Assembly: GCA_964019415.1 (NCBI GenBank) | Contig: OZ025874.1 | Coordinates: 9,400,409 to 9,464,408, forward strand | Reading direction: 5' to 3' | From: Ianthella basta | Taxonomy: Eukaryota; Porifera; Demospongiae; Verongiida; Ianthellidae | Length of the DNA: 64,000 nt | Part shown: one piece after another, positions 49,201 through 60,816 of the stretch | Position numbering within the stretch: the first letter of the stretch is position 1 | Layout: the number at the start of each line of letters is the position of its first letter | The notes under the pieces: generated by a model | Database searches by the model: none | The model's input: the letters and a program-made list of their open reading frames with translations, nothing else | What the model was told of the DNA's origin: nothing | Translations under genes and position numbers: made by a program

Positions 49201-50278
49201 CCTGGTCTTTGTACACAACATGGACAGGCAAACTGCCCACCACTTCCACTCGCTGTGCAGTGTACGTGTGCAAGGCAATACCAGCCGGCTGGAGCTGTCC
49301 ATCCGGAAACAGCTCCCGTTGCTGCTTCAGTGACATTATGGACACAGCCGCACCTGTGTCAACTTCCATTGACACAGGGACACCCTCTACCCCGACCTCT
49401 ACTACAATTGGATCAGTCCGCCTGGATCCTAGGCACATAATAGGAAGGTCGGCTTCCTCTGACACCTCCACTGTAGCCAGTCGCTGTGTTCTAGAGCCCT
49501 GTGGCCTAGCACCCTTGTGCCCCCCTTTAGACTTGGCTGAACGGCAGACACGAGCCAAATGCCCCTTTTTCTTACACTGGTGGCAAATGGTATCAATAAA
49601 ACGACATGTAGCAGCCAAGTGATCAGTGCTACCGCAGCGATAGCACTCCTTCCCATGACCCTGGGGTTTACTGCTGCTATGACACTGGGCTGGCCCTTTG
49701 TATGGGGTCCTGCTATGAGAAACCTGGTGAACAGCACTACTGGAGACAGCACCTCTCAACTCTCTAGCATTCTGCTCTGCTAACTCCAAGCTATGTGCTA
49801 TGGTCAGTGCCTTACTCAGAGTCAACTCGGACTCAGCTAGCAGGCGCTTACGGTGCACCTCCTCCCTCAGGCCACAAACCAATCGATCCCTCAAAGCATC
49901 TTCCAGCCCTTCCCCAAACTCACACCTGGATGCCAACTTCCGCAACTCCGCTTCGAACTTGGCCACGGTCTCTCCCGGTTCCTGTCGTCGCTGATGGAAC
50001 CGAAAACGTTCCGCCATAATGATCTTCTTGGGTTCATAGTGCTTCTTCAGCGTCTCCTTGAGCTGCGCCAGCGTTTTCACGGATGGTTTAACTGGTGACA
50101 ACAAGTCCCTCAAGAGGGCATACGTCTGCCCACCAACGAGGGTAAGAAAAACTGGGACTTTGCGGTCGTCCGGTATCGCGTTAGCCGCCAGGAACAAGTC
50201 AATCCTCTCCAGATAAGCCGCGATCGATTCGCGGTCGGCATCGAAGGTCTCCACTTGACCAATTGCTGCAACTGCCAT
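46280..50278 (-). CDS. Gag-Pol polyprotein of a Ty3/Gypsy retrotransposon (1,332 aa)
   Basis: One continuous frame, ATG at 50,278 to TGA at 46,280-46,282. The start directly follows the primer-binding site and precedes the capsid region. Gag capsid-like part is about 1-190, followed by two CCHC zinc knuckles (Cys212-Cys225, Cys232-Cys245). Protease has MEVDTGA with Asp307. RT spans about 435-640 with LDLSQAY (Asp526) and YLDD (Asp588/Asp589). RNase H spans about 730-850 with Asp735, Glu777, Asp802 and the late DHANADGLSR. Integrase has the zinc-binding His954, His957, Cys987, Cys990, then catalytic Asp1018, Asp1072 and Glu1108 (D-x35-E), and a GPY/F-type module near 1222-1226. The tail is Pro/Ser-rich and ends RRSTRVRRPVDRF; no chromodomain is recognised. 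All catalytic residues are present. Gag and pol are fused without frameshift or stop, so the Gag:Pol ratio would need another control. Confidence 0.96.
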   Translation of the reverse strand: MAVAAIGQVETFDADRESIAAYLERIDLFLAANAIPDDRKVPVFLTLVGGQTYALLRDLLSPVKPSVKTLAQLKETLKKHYEPKKIIMAERFRFHQRRQEPGETVAKFEAELRKLASRCEFGEGLEDALRDRLVCGLREEVHRKRLLAESELTLSKALTIAHSLELAEQNARELRGAVSSSAVHQVSHSRTPYKGPAQCHSSSKPQGHGKECYRCGSTDHLAATCRFIDTICHQCKKKGHLARVCRSAKSKGGHKGARPQGSRTQRLATVEVSEEADLPIMCLGSRRTDPIVVEVGVEGVPVSMEVDTGAAVSIMSLKQQRELFPDGQLQPAGIALHTYTAQRVEVVGSLPVHVVYKDQEKDLSLIIVKNEGPALLGRDWLAHIRLDWALLAYQTRGNLPLEELLHKYEEVFREELGTVKSVQVNLKLKENSQPKFFRPRSVPFAIKDAIGKEIERLESSGVLEKVEFSKWATPIVPVPKKDGSFRLCGDYKVTLNPALEVDQHPLPKPEEIFASLAGGQSFSKLDLSQAYQQLPLDAASSELVTINTHLGLYRYTRLPFGVASAPAIFQRTMDAVLHGLPRVMCYLDDIILTGSTEAEHLATLATVLERLRSHGFRLKRQKCSFLQPSVEYLGHVVDAQGLHTTRGKQQAMADAPTPTNLTELRSFLGLVNYYGRFISNLATRLQPLTQLLHKGESWKWTVECETAFRDIKAVLSSSQVLAHYDPSLPLSLAADASPYGVGAVISQQYSDGSERPIAYASRTLTASEKNYPQIEKEALALVFGVKRFHQYLYGRKFCLITDHKPLTTILASDQAIPSLSAARLQRWAILLSAYRYDIRFRRTQDHANADGLSRLPVSVPPGEEFSSVAACFNLAQINSLPVTAGAVATATRQDPLLSKVLLYLRQGWPASVPAELQLFSSRRLELTVESQCLRWGIRVVVPQKLRASVLKELHSDHGGMVRMKSVARSYFWWPGLDKDVEGIVKSCQSCQAVKSAPSSAPLHPWVWPEHPWQRVHIDFAGPFKGRMFFLLIDAHSKWPEIHEMPSTTADRTIAVLRHIFAAYGLPQQVVSDNGPQFTSGEFMDFLQSNGVKHVRTAPYHPSSNGAVERLVQTFKQSMKAGEGDGRPLQHQLQSFLMSYRSTPHATTGVSPASVFLGRPIRTRFDLLRPNLGERVCVSQGKQKSHHDRKGTLREVAVGARVMVRDGRDAFRWVPGTILERRGPVSYVVELDSGVVGRKHVDHIRAWEEQDSDLQSATQTPTPEPIDVLPPVSLPEETVVAGTDSSVESVSPSQENPVSSSGLPPQPSAEDTRRPPQVRRSTRVRRPVDRFTF

Positions 50279-50296
50279 ATCCCACCTTCGTCGCCA
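50279..50296 (-). other. Primer-binding site, serine-tRNA-like
   Basis: On the minus strand this starts TGGCGACGAAGG, two bases after the 5' LTR. It would pair with a tRNA 3' end of the form TTCGTCGCCA. From memory it differs at two of 18 positions from the complement of animal tRNA-Ser(GCU), so a serine tRNA is the likely minus-strand primer. It ends immediately before the gag ATG, so the leader is extremely short. Confidence 0.75.
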
Positions 50297-50298
50297 CT

Positions 50299-50552
50299 TG
50301 TGATGTCTTCTCTATCACAGACAAACGATCGCGACTCGATCATGCAACGCACTGGGAACACCGTCAGCAATGATTCCAAATAACACTGCAACAACGTGCC
50401 AACACACTACGCATGCGCAATAAGTGAACACCAGACATGCTACTAAGTATAACAGCAGACACAGCAGTCACTACCAAATATAACAGCAAATAATAATGTA
50501 ACACTACCACAAATAGTAACAGACAAAACCATAAATCAGTGTATACAGTACA
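50299..50552 (-). repeat. 5' LTR of the Gypsy element (254 bp), presumed promoter
   Basis: Direct repeat of the LTR at 45,995-46,248, with no difference seen. For the minus-strand element this is the 5' LTR and should hold the promoter and transcription start. It contains the near-palindrome TACGCATGCGCA (50,408-50,419), close to the NRF-1 recognition sequence. No clear TATA box at a defined distance could be assigned. It is followed on the right by the GTAAG target duplication. Confidence 0.95.
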
Positions 50553-53500
50553 GTAAGATTAGTCAAGATTTGGCAAGATTTGACAAGGTAAGATTAGGCA
50601 AGATTTGGCAAGATATGACAAGGTAAGATTAGTCAAGATTTGGCAAGATTTGACAAGGTAAGATTAGGCAAGATTTGGCAAGATATGACAAGGTAAGATT
50701 TGGCAAGATTAGGCAAGATTTGGCGAGATATGACAAGGTAAGATTTGGTAAGATTTGGCAAGATATGACAAGGTAAGATTAAGCAAAATTTGGCAAGATA
50801 AGGCAAGATTTTGCAAGATATGACAACTGAAGGTAAGATTTGGCAAGATTTGGCAAGATATGACATGGTAAGATTAAGCAAGATTTGGCTAGATATGAAA
50901 AAGTAAGATTAGGCAAGATTTGGCAAGATATGACAAGTTAAGATTTGACAAGATTAAGCAAGATATGAAGGTAAGATTAGGCAAGATTTGGCAAGATATG
51001 ACAAGATAAGTTTTGGCAAGATTTGGCAAGATATGACAAGGGAATATTTGGCAAGATTTGGCAAGATATGACAAGGTAAGATTCGGCAAGAATTGGCAAG
51101 ATATGACAAGGTAATATTTGGCAAGATTTGGCAAGATATGACAAGGTAAGATTAGTCAAGATTTGACAAGATATGAGAAGGAAAGATTTGGCATGATTTG
51201 GCAAGATATGATAAGGTAATATTTGGCAAGATTTGGCAAGATATGAGAAGATAAAGTTTGGCAAGATTTGGCAAGATATGAAAAGGTAAGATTAAGCAAG
51301 ATTTGGCAAGATATGACAAGGTAATGTTTGGCAAGATTTGGCAAGATATGGCCGGTGAGATTAAGCAAGATTTGGCAAGATATGAAAAAGTAAGATTAAG
51401 GAAGATTTGGTAAGATATGACAAGGTAAGCTTTCGCAAGATATGACAAGGAAAGATTAGTCAAGATTTGGCAATATATGACAAGGTAAGATCAGGCAAGA
51501 TTTTGGCAAGATATGACAAGGTAAGATTTGGCAAGATTAGGCAAGATATGACAAGGTAAGATTTGGCAACATTTGGCAAGATTTGGCAAGATATGACAAG
51601 GTAAGATTTGGCAAGATTTGGCAAGATATAATAAGGTAAGATTAGGCAAGATTTGGAAAGGTATGACAAGGTAAGATTTGGCAAGATTTGGCAATATATG
51701 ACAAGGTAATATTTGGCAAGTTTTGGCAAGATATGAAGGTAAGATTAAGCAAGATTTGGTAAGATATGCCAAGGTAAGAAATGGAATGATTTGGCAAGAT
51801 ATGACAAGGTAAGATTTGGCAAGATTAGGCAAGATATGACAAGGTAGGCTTACGTAAGATTTGGTAAGATATGAAGGTAAGATTTGGCAAGAGTAGGCAA
51901 GATATGACAAGATAAGATTTGGCAAGATTTTGCAAGATTTTGTGAGATATGACAAAGTAAGATTTGGTAAGATTTGGCAAGATATGACAAAGGTAAGATT
52001 AAGTAAGATTTGGCAAGATATGAAAAAATAAGATTAGGCAAGATTTGGCAAGTTATGATAAGTCAAAGGTAAGACTTGGCAAGATTTGGCAACATCAGAC
52101 AAGTTAAGATCAGGCAAGATTTGGCAAGATATGACAAGGTAAGATTTGGCAAGATTAGGCAAGATATGACAAGGTAAGATTTGGCAAGATTTGGCAAGAT
52201 TTGGCAAGATATGACAAGGTAAGATTTGGCAAGATATGGCAAGATATGACAAGGTAAGATTAGTCAAGATATGGCAAGATATGACAAGGTAAGATTTGGC
52301 AAGATTTGGCAAGATATGACAAGGTAAGATTTGGCAAGATATGACAAGGTAAGATTAGTCAAGATTTGGCAAGATTTGACAAGGTAAGATTAGGCAAGAT
52401 TTGGCAAGATATGACAAGGTAAGATTTGGCAAGATTAGGCAAGATTTGGCGAGATATGACAAGGTAAGATTTGGTAAGATTTGGCAAAATATGACAAGGT
52501 AAGATTAAGCAAAATTTGGCAAGATAAGGCAAGATTTTGCAAGATATGACAACTGAAGGTAAGATTTGGCAAGATTTGGCAAGATATGACATGGTAAGAT
52601 TAAGCAAGATTTGGCTAGATATGAAAAAGTAAGATTAGGCAAGATTTGGCAAGATATGACAAGTTAAGATTTGACAAGATTAAGCAAGATATGAAGGTAA
52701 GATTAGGCAAGATTTGGCAAGATATGACAAGATAAGTTTTGGCAAGATTTGGCAAGATATGACAAGGGAATATTTGGCAAGATTTGGCAAGATATGACAA
52801 GGTAAGATTTGGCAAGAATTGGCAAGATATGACAAGGTAATATTTGGCAAGATTTGGCAAGATATGACAAGGTAAGATTAGTCAAGATTTGACAAGATAT
52901 GAGAAGGAAAGATTTGGCAAGATATGATAAGGTAATATTTGGCAAGATTTGGCAAGATATGAGAAGATAAAGTTTGGCAAGATTTGGCAAGATATGACAA
53001 GGTAAGATTAAGCAAGATTTGGCAAGATATGACAAGGTAATGTTTGGCAAGATTTGGCAAGATATATATGACAAGGTGAGATTAAGCAAGATTTGGCAAG
53101 ATATGAAAAAGTAAGATTAAGGAAGATTTGGTAAGATATGACAAGGTAAGCTTTCGCAAGATATGACAAGGAAAGATTAGTCAAGATTTGGCAATATATG
53201 ACAAGGTAAGATAAGGCAAGATTTTGGCAAGATATGACAAGGTAAGATTTGGCAAGATTAGGCAAGATATGACAAGGTAAGATTTGGCAAGATTTGGCAA
53301 GATTTGGCAAGATATGACAAGGTAAGATTTGGCAAGATATGGCAAGATATGACAAGGTAAGATTAGTCAAGATATGGCAAGATATGACAAGGTAAGATTT
53401 GGCAAGATTTGGCAAGATATGACAAGGTAAGATTTGGCAAGATATGACAAGGTAAGATTAGTCAAGATTTGGCAAGATTTGACAAGGTAAGATTAGGCAA

Positions 53501-56500
53501 GATTTGGCAAGATATGACAAGGTAAGATTTGGCAAGATTAGGCAAGATTTGGCGAGATATGACAAGGTAAGATTTGGTAAGATTTGGCAAGATATGACAA
53601 GGTAAGATTAAGCAAAATTTGGCAAGATAAGGCAAGATTTTGCAAGATATGACAACTGAAGGTAAGATTTGGCAAGATTTGGCAAGATATGACATGGTAA
53701 GATTAAGCAAGATTTGGCTAGATATGAAAAAGTAAGATTAGGCAAGATTTGGCAAGATATGACAAGTTAAGATTTGACAAGATTAAGCAAGATATGAAGG
53801 TAAGATTAGGCAAGATTTGGCAAGATATGACAAGGTAATGTTTGGCAAGATTTGGCAAGATATGGCCGGTGAGATTAAGCAAGATTTGGCAAGATATGAA
53901 AAAGTAAGATTAAGGAAGATTTGGTAAGATATGACAAGGTAAGCTTTCGCAAGATATGACAAGGAAAGATTAGTCAAGATTTGGCAATATATGACAAGGT
54001 AAGATCAGGCAAGATTTTGGCAAGATATGACAAGGTAAGATTTGGCAAGATTAGGCAAGATATGACAAGGTAAGATTTGGCAACATTTGGCAAGATTTGG
54101 CAAGATATGACAAGGTAAGATTTGGCAAGATTTGGCAAGATATAATAAGGTAAGATTAGGCAAGATTTGGAAAGGTATGACAAGGTAAGATTTGGCAAGA
54201 TTTGGCAATATATGACAAGGTAATATTTGGCAAGTTTTGGCAAGATATGAAGGTAAGATTAAGCAAGATTTGGTAAGATATGCCAAGGTAAGAAATGGAA
54301 TGATTTGGCAAGATATGACAAGGTAAGATTTGGCAAGATTAGGCAAGATATGACAAGGTAGGCTTACGTAAGATTTGGTAAGATATGAAGGTAAGATTTG
54401 GCAAGAGTAGGCAAGATATGACAAGATAAGATTTGGCAAGATTTTGCAAGATTTTGTGAGATATGACAAAGTAAGATTTGGTAAGATTTGGCAAGATATG
54501 ACAAAGGTAAGATTAAGTAAGATTTGGCAAGATATGAAAAAATAAGATTAGGCAAGATTTGGCAAGTTATGATAAGTCAAAGGTAAGACTTGGCAAGATT
54601 TGGCAACATCAGACAAGTTAAGATCAGGCAAGATTTGGCAAGATATGACAAGGTAAGATTTGGCAAGATATGACAAGGTAAGATTAGTCAAGATTTGGCA
54701 AGATTTGACAAGGTAAGATTAGGCAAGATTTGGCAAGATATGACAAGGTAAGATTTGGCAAGATTAGGCAAGATTTGGCGAGATATGACAAGGTAAGATT
54801 TGGTAAGATTTGGCAAGATATGACAAGGTAAGATTAAGCAAAATTTGGCAAGATAAGGCAAGATTTTGCAAGATATGACAACTGAAGGTAAGATTTGGCA
54901 AGATTTGGCAAGATATGACATGGTAAGATTAAGCAAGATTTGGCTAGATATGAAAAAGTAAGATTAGGCAAGATTTGGCAAGATATGACAAGTTAAGATT
55001 TGACAAGATTAAGCAAGATATGAAGGTAAGATTAGGCAAGATTTGGCAAGATATGACAAGATAAGTTTTGGCAAGATTTGGCAAGATATGACAAGGGAAT
55101 ATTTGGCAAGATTTGGCAAGATATGACAAGGTAAGATTCGGCAAGAATTGGCAAGATATGACAAGGTAATATTTGGCAAGATTTGGCAAGATATGACAAG
55201 GTAAGATTAGTCAAGATTTGACAAGATATGAGAAGGAAAGATTTGGCATGATTTGGCAAGATATGATAAGGTAATATTTGGCAAGATTTGGCAAGATATG
55301 AAAAGTAAGATAAGGCAAGATTTGGAAGATATGACAACTGAAGGTAAGATTTGGCAAGATTTGGCAAGATATGACATGGTAAGATTAAGCAAGATTTGGC
55401 AAGATATGAAAAAGCAAGATTAGGCAAGATTTTGCAACATATGACAAGGTAAGCTTTGGCAAGATTTGGCGAGATATGACAAGTTAAGATTTGGCAAGAT
55501 TAAGCAAGATATGACAAGGTAAGATTAGGCAAGATTTGGCAAGATATGACAAGGTAAGATTTGGCAAGATTTGGCAAGATTTGGCAAGATATAACAAGGT
55601 AAGATTCGGCAAGATTTGGCAAGATATGACAAGGTAAGATTCGGCAAGATTTAGCAAGATATGACAAGGTAAGATTTGGCAAGATTAGGCAAGATATGAC
55701 AAGGTAAGATTTGGCAAGATTAGGCAAGATATGACAAGTTATATTTAAGCAAGATTTGGCAAGATATGACAAGGTAAGATTAAGCAAGATTTGGTAATAT
55801 ATGACAAGTTAAGATTTTGCAAGATATGAAAAGGTAAGATTCGGCAAGATTTGGCAAGATATGACAAGGTAAGATTTGGCAAAATTTGGCAAGATATGAT
55901 AAGGTAATATTTGGCAAGATTTGGCATAATATGACAAGATAAGATTTGGCAAGATTTGGCAAGATATGACAAGGTAAGATTAAGCAAGATTTGGTAAGAT
56001 ATGACAAGGTAAGAATTGGAAAGATTTGACAACATATGACAAGGTAGGATTCGGCATTATTTGGTAAGAAATGACAAGGTAAGATTAGTCAAGATTTGTC
56101 AAGATATGACAAGGTAAGATTTGGCAAGATTAGGCAAGATTTGGCAAGATATGAAAAGGTAAGACTTTGTTGGATTTGGCAATATATGACAAGGTAAGAT
56201 TTGGCAAGATTTGGCAAGATATGACAAGTTAAGTTTAAGCAAGATTTGGTAAGATATGACAAGGTAAGATTTGGCAAGATTTGGCAAGATATGACAAGGT
56301 AAGATTTGGCAAGATTTGGCAAGATATGGCAAGGTAAGATTAGTCAAGATTTGGCAACCTATGACAAGGTAAGATTTGGCAAGATTAGTCAAGATTTGGC
56401 GAGATATAACAAGTTAAATTTGGTGACATTTGGCAAGATATGACAAGGTAAGATAAGGCAAGATTTGGAAGATATTAAACTGAAGGTAAGATTTGGCAAG

Positions 56501-59500
56501 ATTTGGCAAGATATGACATGGTAAGATTAAGCAAGATTTGGCTAGATATGAAAAGGCAAGATTAGGCAAGATTTTGCAACATATGACAAGGTAAGTTTTG
56601 GCAAGATTTGGCAAGATATGACAAGTTAAGATTTGGCAAGATCAAGCAAGATATGACAAGGTAAGATTAGGCAAGATTTGGCAAGATATGACAAGATAAG
56701 ATTTGGCAAGATTTGGCAAGAAATGACAAGGTAAGATTCGGCAAGATTTGGCAAGATATGACAAGGTAAGATTCGGCAAGATTTGGCAAGTTATGACAAG
56801 GTAAGATTTGGCAAGATTAGGCAAGATATGACAAGGTAAGATTTGGCAAGATTAGGCAAGATATGACAAGTTAAATTTAAGCAAGATTTGGCAAGATATG
56901 ACAAGGTAAGATTAAGCAAGATTTGGTAATATATGACAAGTGAAGATTTTGCAAGATATGAAAAGGTAAGATTCGGCAAGATTTGGCAAGATATGACAAG
57001 GTAAGATTAGTCAAGATTTGGCAAGATATGACAAGGTAAGATTTGGCAAGATTAGGCAAGATTTGGCGAGATCTGACAAGGTAAGATAAAGCAAGATTTG
57101 ACAAGATATGACAAGTTAAGATTAAGCAAGATTTGGCAAGATATGACAAGGTAAGATTTGGCAAGATTTGGCAAGAGTTAAGATTTGGCAAGATTTTGCA
57201 AGATATGAAAAAGTAAGATTTGGCAAGATTTGGCAAGATATGACAAGGTAAGATTTGGCAAGATTTGGCAAGATTTGGCGAGATATGACAAGATAAGATT
57301 TGGCAAGATTTGGCAAGATTTGGCGAGATATGACAAGGTAAGATTTGGCAAGATTTGGCAAGATATGAGAAGGTAAGATTTGGCAAGATTTGGCAAGATT
57401 TGGAAACATATGACAAAGTAAGATTCGGCAAGATTTGGCAAGATATTACAAGGTAGAATTTGGCAAGATTAGGCAAGATATGACAAGGTTAGATTAGGCA
57501 AGATTTGGCAAGATATGAGAAGGTAAGATTAAGTAAGATTTGGTAAGATATGACAAGGTAAGATTTAGCAAGATGTGGCAAGATATGACAAGGTAATATT
57601 AGTCAAGATTTGTCAAGATATGACAAGGTAAGATTTGGCAAGATTAGGCAAGATTTGGCAACATATGACAAGGTAAGATTCGGCAATATTTGGCAAGATA
57701 TGACAAGGTAAGACTTTGTTGGATTTGGCAAGATATGACAAGGTAAGATTTGGCAAGATTTGGCAAGATATGACATGTTAAGTTTAAGCAAGATTTGGTA
57801 AGATATGACAAGGTAAGATTTGGCAAGATTTGGCAAGATATGACAAGGTAAGATTTGGCAAGATTTGGCAAGATATGGCAAGGTAAGATTAGTCAAGATT
57901 TTGCAAGATATGACAAGGTAAGATTTGGCATGATTAGGCAAGATTTGGCGAGATATGACAAGTTAAGATTTGGTAAGATTTGGCAAGATATGACAAGGTA
58001 AGATTAAGCAAGATTTGGCACAATATGAAAAGTAAGATAAGGCAAGATTTGGCAAGAATTGACAACTGAAGGTAAGATTTGGCAAGATTTGGCAAGATAT
58101 GACATGGTAAGAATAAGCAAGATTTGGCTAGATATGAAAAAGTAAGATTTGGCAAGATTTGGAAAGATATGACAAGATAAGATTTGGCAAGATTTGGCAA
58201 GATATGACAAGGTAATATTTGGCAAGATTTGGCAAGATATGACAAGGTAAGATTCGGCAAGATTTGGCAAGATATGATAAGGTAATATTTGGCAAGATTT
58301 GGCAAGATATCACAAGATAAGATTTGGCAAGATTTGGCAAGATATGACAAGGTAAGATTAAGCAAGATTTGGTAATATATGTCAATTTAAGATTTTGCAA
58401 GATGTGACAAGGTAAGATTCGGCAAGATTTGGCAAGATATGACAAGGTAAGATTAGTCAAGATTTGGCAAGATATGACAAGGTCAGATTTGGAAAGATTA
58501 GGCAAGATTTGGCGAGATCTGACAAGGTAAGATTTAGCAGGATTTGGTAAGATATGATAAAGTAAGATTAGGTAAGATTTGGCAAGATATGACAAGGTGA
58601 GATTTGGCAAGCTTTGGCAAGATATGACAAGGTAAGATTTGGCAAGATTTGGCAAGATATGAAAGAGTAAGATTTGGCAAGATTTGGCAAGATATGACAA
58701 GGTAAGATTCGGCAAGATTTGGCAAGATTTGGCAAGATATGACAAGGTAAGATTAGTCAAGATTTTGCAAGATATGACAAGGTAAGATTTGGAAAGATTA
58801 GGCAAGATTTGGCGAGATATGACAAGGTAAGATTAAGCAGGATTTGGTAAGATATGATAAAGTAAGATTAGGTAAGATTTGGCAAGATATGACAAGGTGA
58901 GATTTGGCAAGCTTTGGCAAGATATGACAAGGTAAGATTTGGCAAGATTTGGCAAGATATGAAAGAGTAAGATTTGGCAAGATTTGGCAAGATATGACAA
59001 GGTAAGATTCGGCAAGATTTGGCAAGATTTGGCGAGATATGACAAGATAAGATTTGGCAAGTTTTGGCGAGATATGACAAGGTAAGATTTGGCAAGATTT
59101 GGCAAGATATGACAAGGTAAGATTTGGCAAGATTAGGCAAGATTTGGAAACATATGGCAAAGTAAGATTCGGAAAGATTTGGCAAGATATGACAAGGTAG
59201 AATTTGGCAAGATTAGGCAAGATATGACAAGGTAAGATTAGGCAAGATTTGGCAAGATATGAGAAGGTAAGATTAAGCAAGATTTGGTATGATATGACAA
59301 GGTAAGATTTGGCAAGATTTGGCAAGATATGACAAGGTAAGAATAGTCAAGATTTGTCAAGATATGACAAGGTACGATTTGGCAAGATTAGGCAAGATTT
59401 GGCGAGATACGACAAGGTAAGAGTTGGCAAGATTTGGCAAGATATGACAAGCTAGGACTAAGCAAGATTTGGCAAGATATGAAAAAGTAATATTAGGCAA

Positions 59501-60706
59501 GATTAGGCAAAATATGACATGGTAAGATTTGGCAAGATTTGGTCAGATATGATAAGGTAAGGTTAAGCTAGATTTGGTAAGATATGACAAGGTAAGATTT
59601 GGCAAGATTTGGCAAGATATGACAAGGTATGATTTGGCAAGATTTGGCAAGATATGACAAGGTAAGATTAAGCAAGATTTGGCAAGATTTGAAAAAGTAA
59701 GATTAGGCAAGATTTGGCAAGATATGACAAGGTAAGATTTGGCAAGATTTGGCATGATATGACAAGGTAAGGTTAAGCAAGATTTGGAAAGATATGAAAA
59801 AGTTAGATTAGGCAAAATTTGGCAAGATATGACAAGGTAAAATTAGGTAAGATTTGGCAAGATATGACAAGATACGATTTGGCAAGATTTGGCAAGATAT
59901 GACAAGGTAAAATTTGGCAATATTTGGCAAGATATGACAAGGTAAGATTCGGCAAGATTTGGCAAGATATGACAAGGTAAGATTTGGTAAGATTAGGCAA
60001 GATATGACAAGGTAAGATTAGGCAATATTAGGCAAGATATGACAAGGTAAGATTTGGCAAGATTTGGCAAGATATGATAAGGTAATATTCGGCAAGATTT
60101 GGCAAGATATGACAAGATAAGATTTGGCAAGATATGACAAGATAAGATTAAGCAAGATTTGGTAATATATGATAAGTTAAGATTTTGCAAGATGCGACAA
60201 GGTAAGATTCGGCAAGATTTGGCAAGATATGACAAGGTAAGATTTGGCAAGATTAGGCAAGATTTGGCGAGATCTGACAACGTAAGATTTGGCAAGATTT
60301 GGCAAGATACGACAAGGTAAGATTAAGCAGGATTTGGCAAGATATGAAAAAGTAAGAGTAGTTAAGATTTGGCAAGATGTGACAAGGTAAGATTTGGCAA
60401 GATTTGGCAAGATATGACAAGGTAAGATTTAGCAAGATTTGGCAAGATATGAAAGAGTATGATTTGGCAAGATTTGGCAAGATATGACAAGGTAAGATTT
60501 GGCAAGATTTGGCAAGATTTGGCGAGATATGACAAGATAAGATTTGACAAGATTTTGCAAGATTTGGCGAGATATGACAAGGTAAGATTTGGCAAGATTT
60601 GGCAAGATATGACAAGGTAAGATTTGGCAAGATTAGGCAAGATTTGGAAACATATGACAAAGTAAGATTCGGAAAGATTTGGCAAGATATGACAGGGTAG
60701 AATTTG
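50553..60706 (+). repeat. 35-bp satellite array, block IV
   Basis: Same unit and orientation. It contains the right part of the roughly 1.2-kb HOR family to about 55.4 kb. The 55.4-58.1 kb stretch shares landmarks with 19.5-22.3 kb, and 58.1-60.7 kb shares blocks with 25.7-29.3 kb. The only long open frames are minus-strand satellite frames. No gene is visible. Confidence 0.96.
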
Positions 60707-60805
60707 ATGTCGTAGAGGCTCATTGCTGCGTTATTGATACCGGGCGAACTGATCACTTGTTATTGATTCTACTACGTATATGCTCATGATCAGTTCGCCC
60801 GGTAA
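60707..60805. mobile_element. 99-bp non-coding fold-back mini-insertion
   Basis: Non-satellite island flanked by an 11-bp target duplication GGTAGAATTTG (60,696-60,706 and 60,806-60,816). It has a 31-bp leader beginning ATGTCGTAGAGGCTCATT, then 18-bp inverted arms (60,738-60,755 and 60,787-60,804, perfect) around a 31-bp spacer. Leader and the motif CTACGTATATGCTCAT (60,772-60,787) match the insertion at 61,476 closely, so both belong to one family. It has no ORF and no hammerhead core; it would be an extreme 5' truncation of a Penelope-like element (inference). Confidence 0.8.
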
Positions 60806-60816
60806 GGTAGAATTTG

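Larger units (their letters stand above)
45995..50552 (-). mobile_element. Complete Ty3/Gypsy LTR retrotransposon
   Basis: A 4,558-bp element on the minus strand. It has two 254-bp LTRs (TG...CA), a primer-binding site 2 bp inside the 5' LTR, one gag-pol frame, a polypurine tract abutting the 3' LTR, and a 5-bp target duplication GTAAG at 45,990-45,994 and 50,553-50,557. No difference was found between the LTRs on reading them through, and the coding frame is uninterrupted, so the insertion is very young and possibly autonomous. Domain order PR-RT-RNaseH-IN puts it in Ty3/Gypsy. No envelope-like frame is seen. Confidence 0.96.
43820..55400 (+). repeat. Higher-order repeat family of about 1.1-1.7 kb, split by the Gypsy insertion
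   Basis: A block with GACAACTGAAGG, GGCAAGATAAGGC and GATTTGACAAGG landmarks recurs at 44,887, 50,633, 52,359, 53,462 and 54,688. Removing the inserted 4,563 bp (element plus one GTAAG), the first spacing is 1,183 bp; the others are 1,726, 1,103 and 1,226 bp. A separate 2,514-bp offset links 51,460-52,150 with 53,974-54,660. The region is therefore a mosaic of nested block duplications. Confidence 0.75.

Noticed and set aside
49179..49622. Plus-strand frames of 80-150 codons within the Gypsy element
   Set aside because: Antisense shadows of the 1,332-codon gag-pol frame; none shows a recognisable domain.
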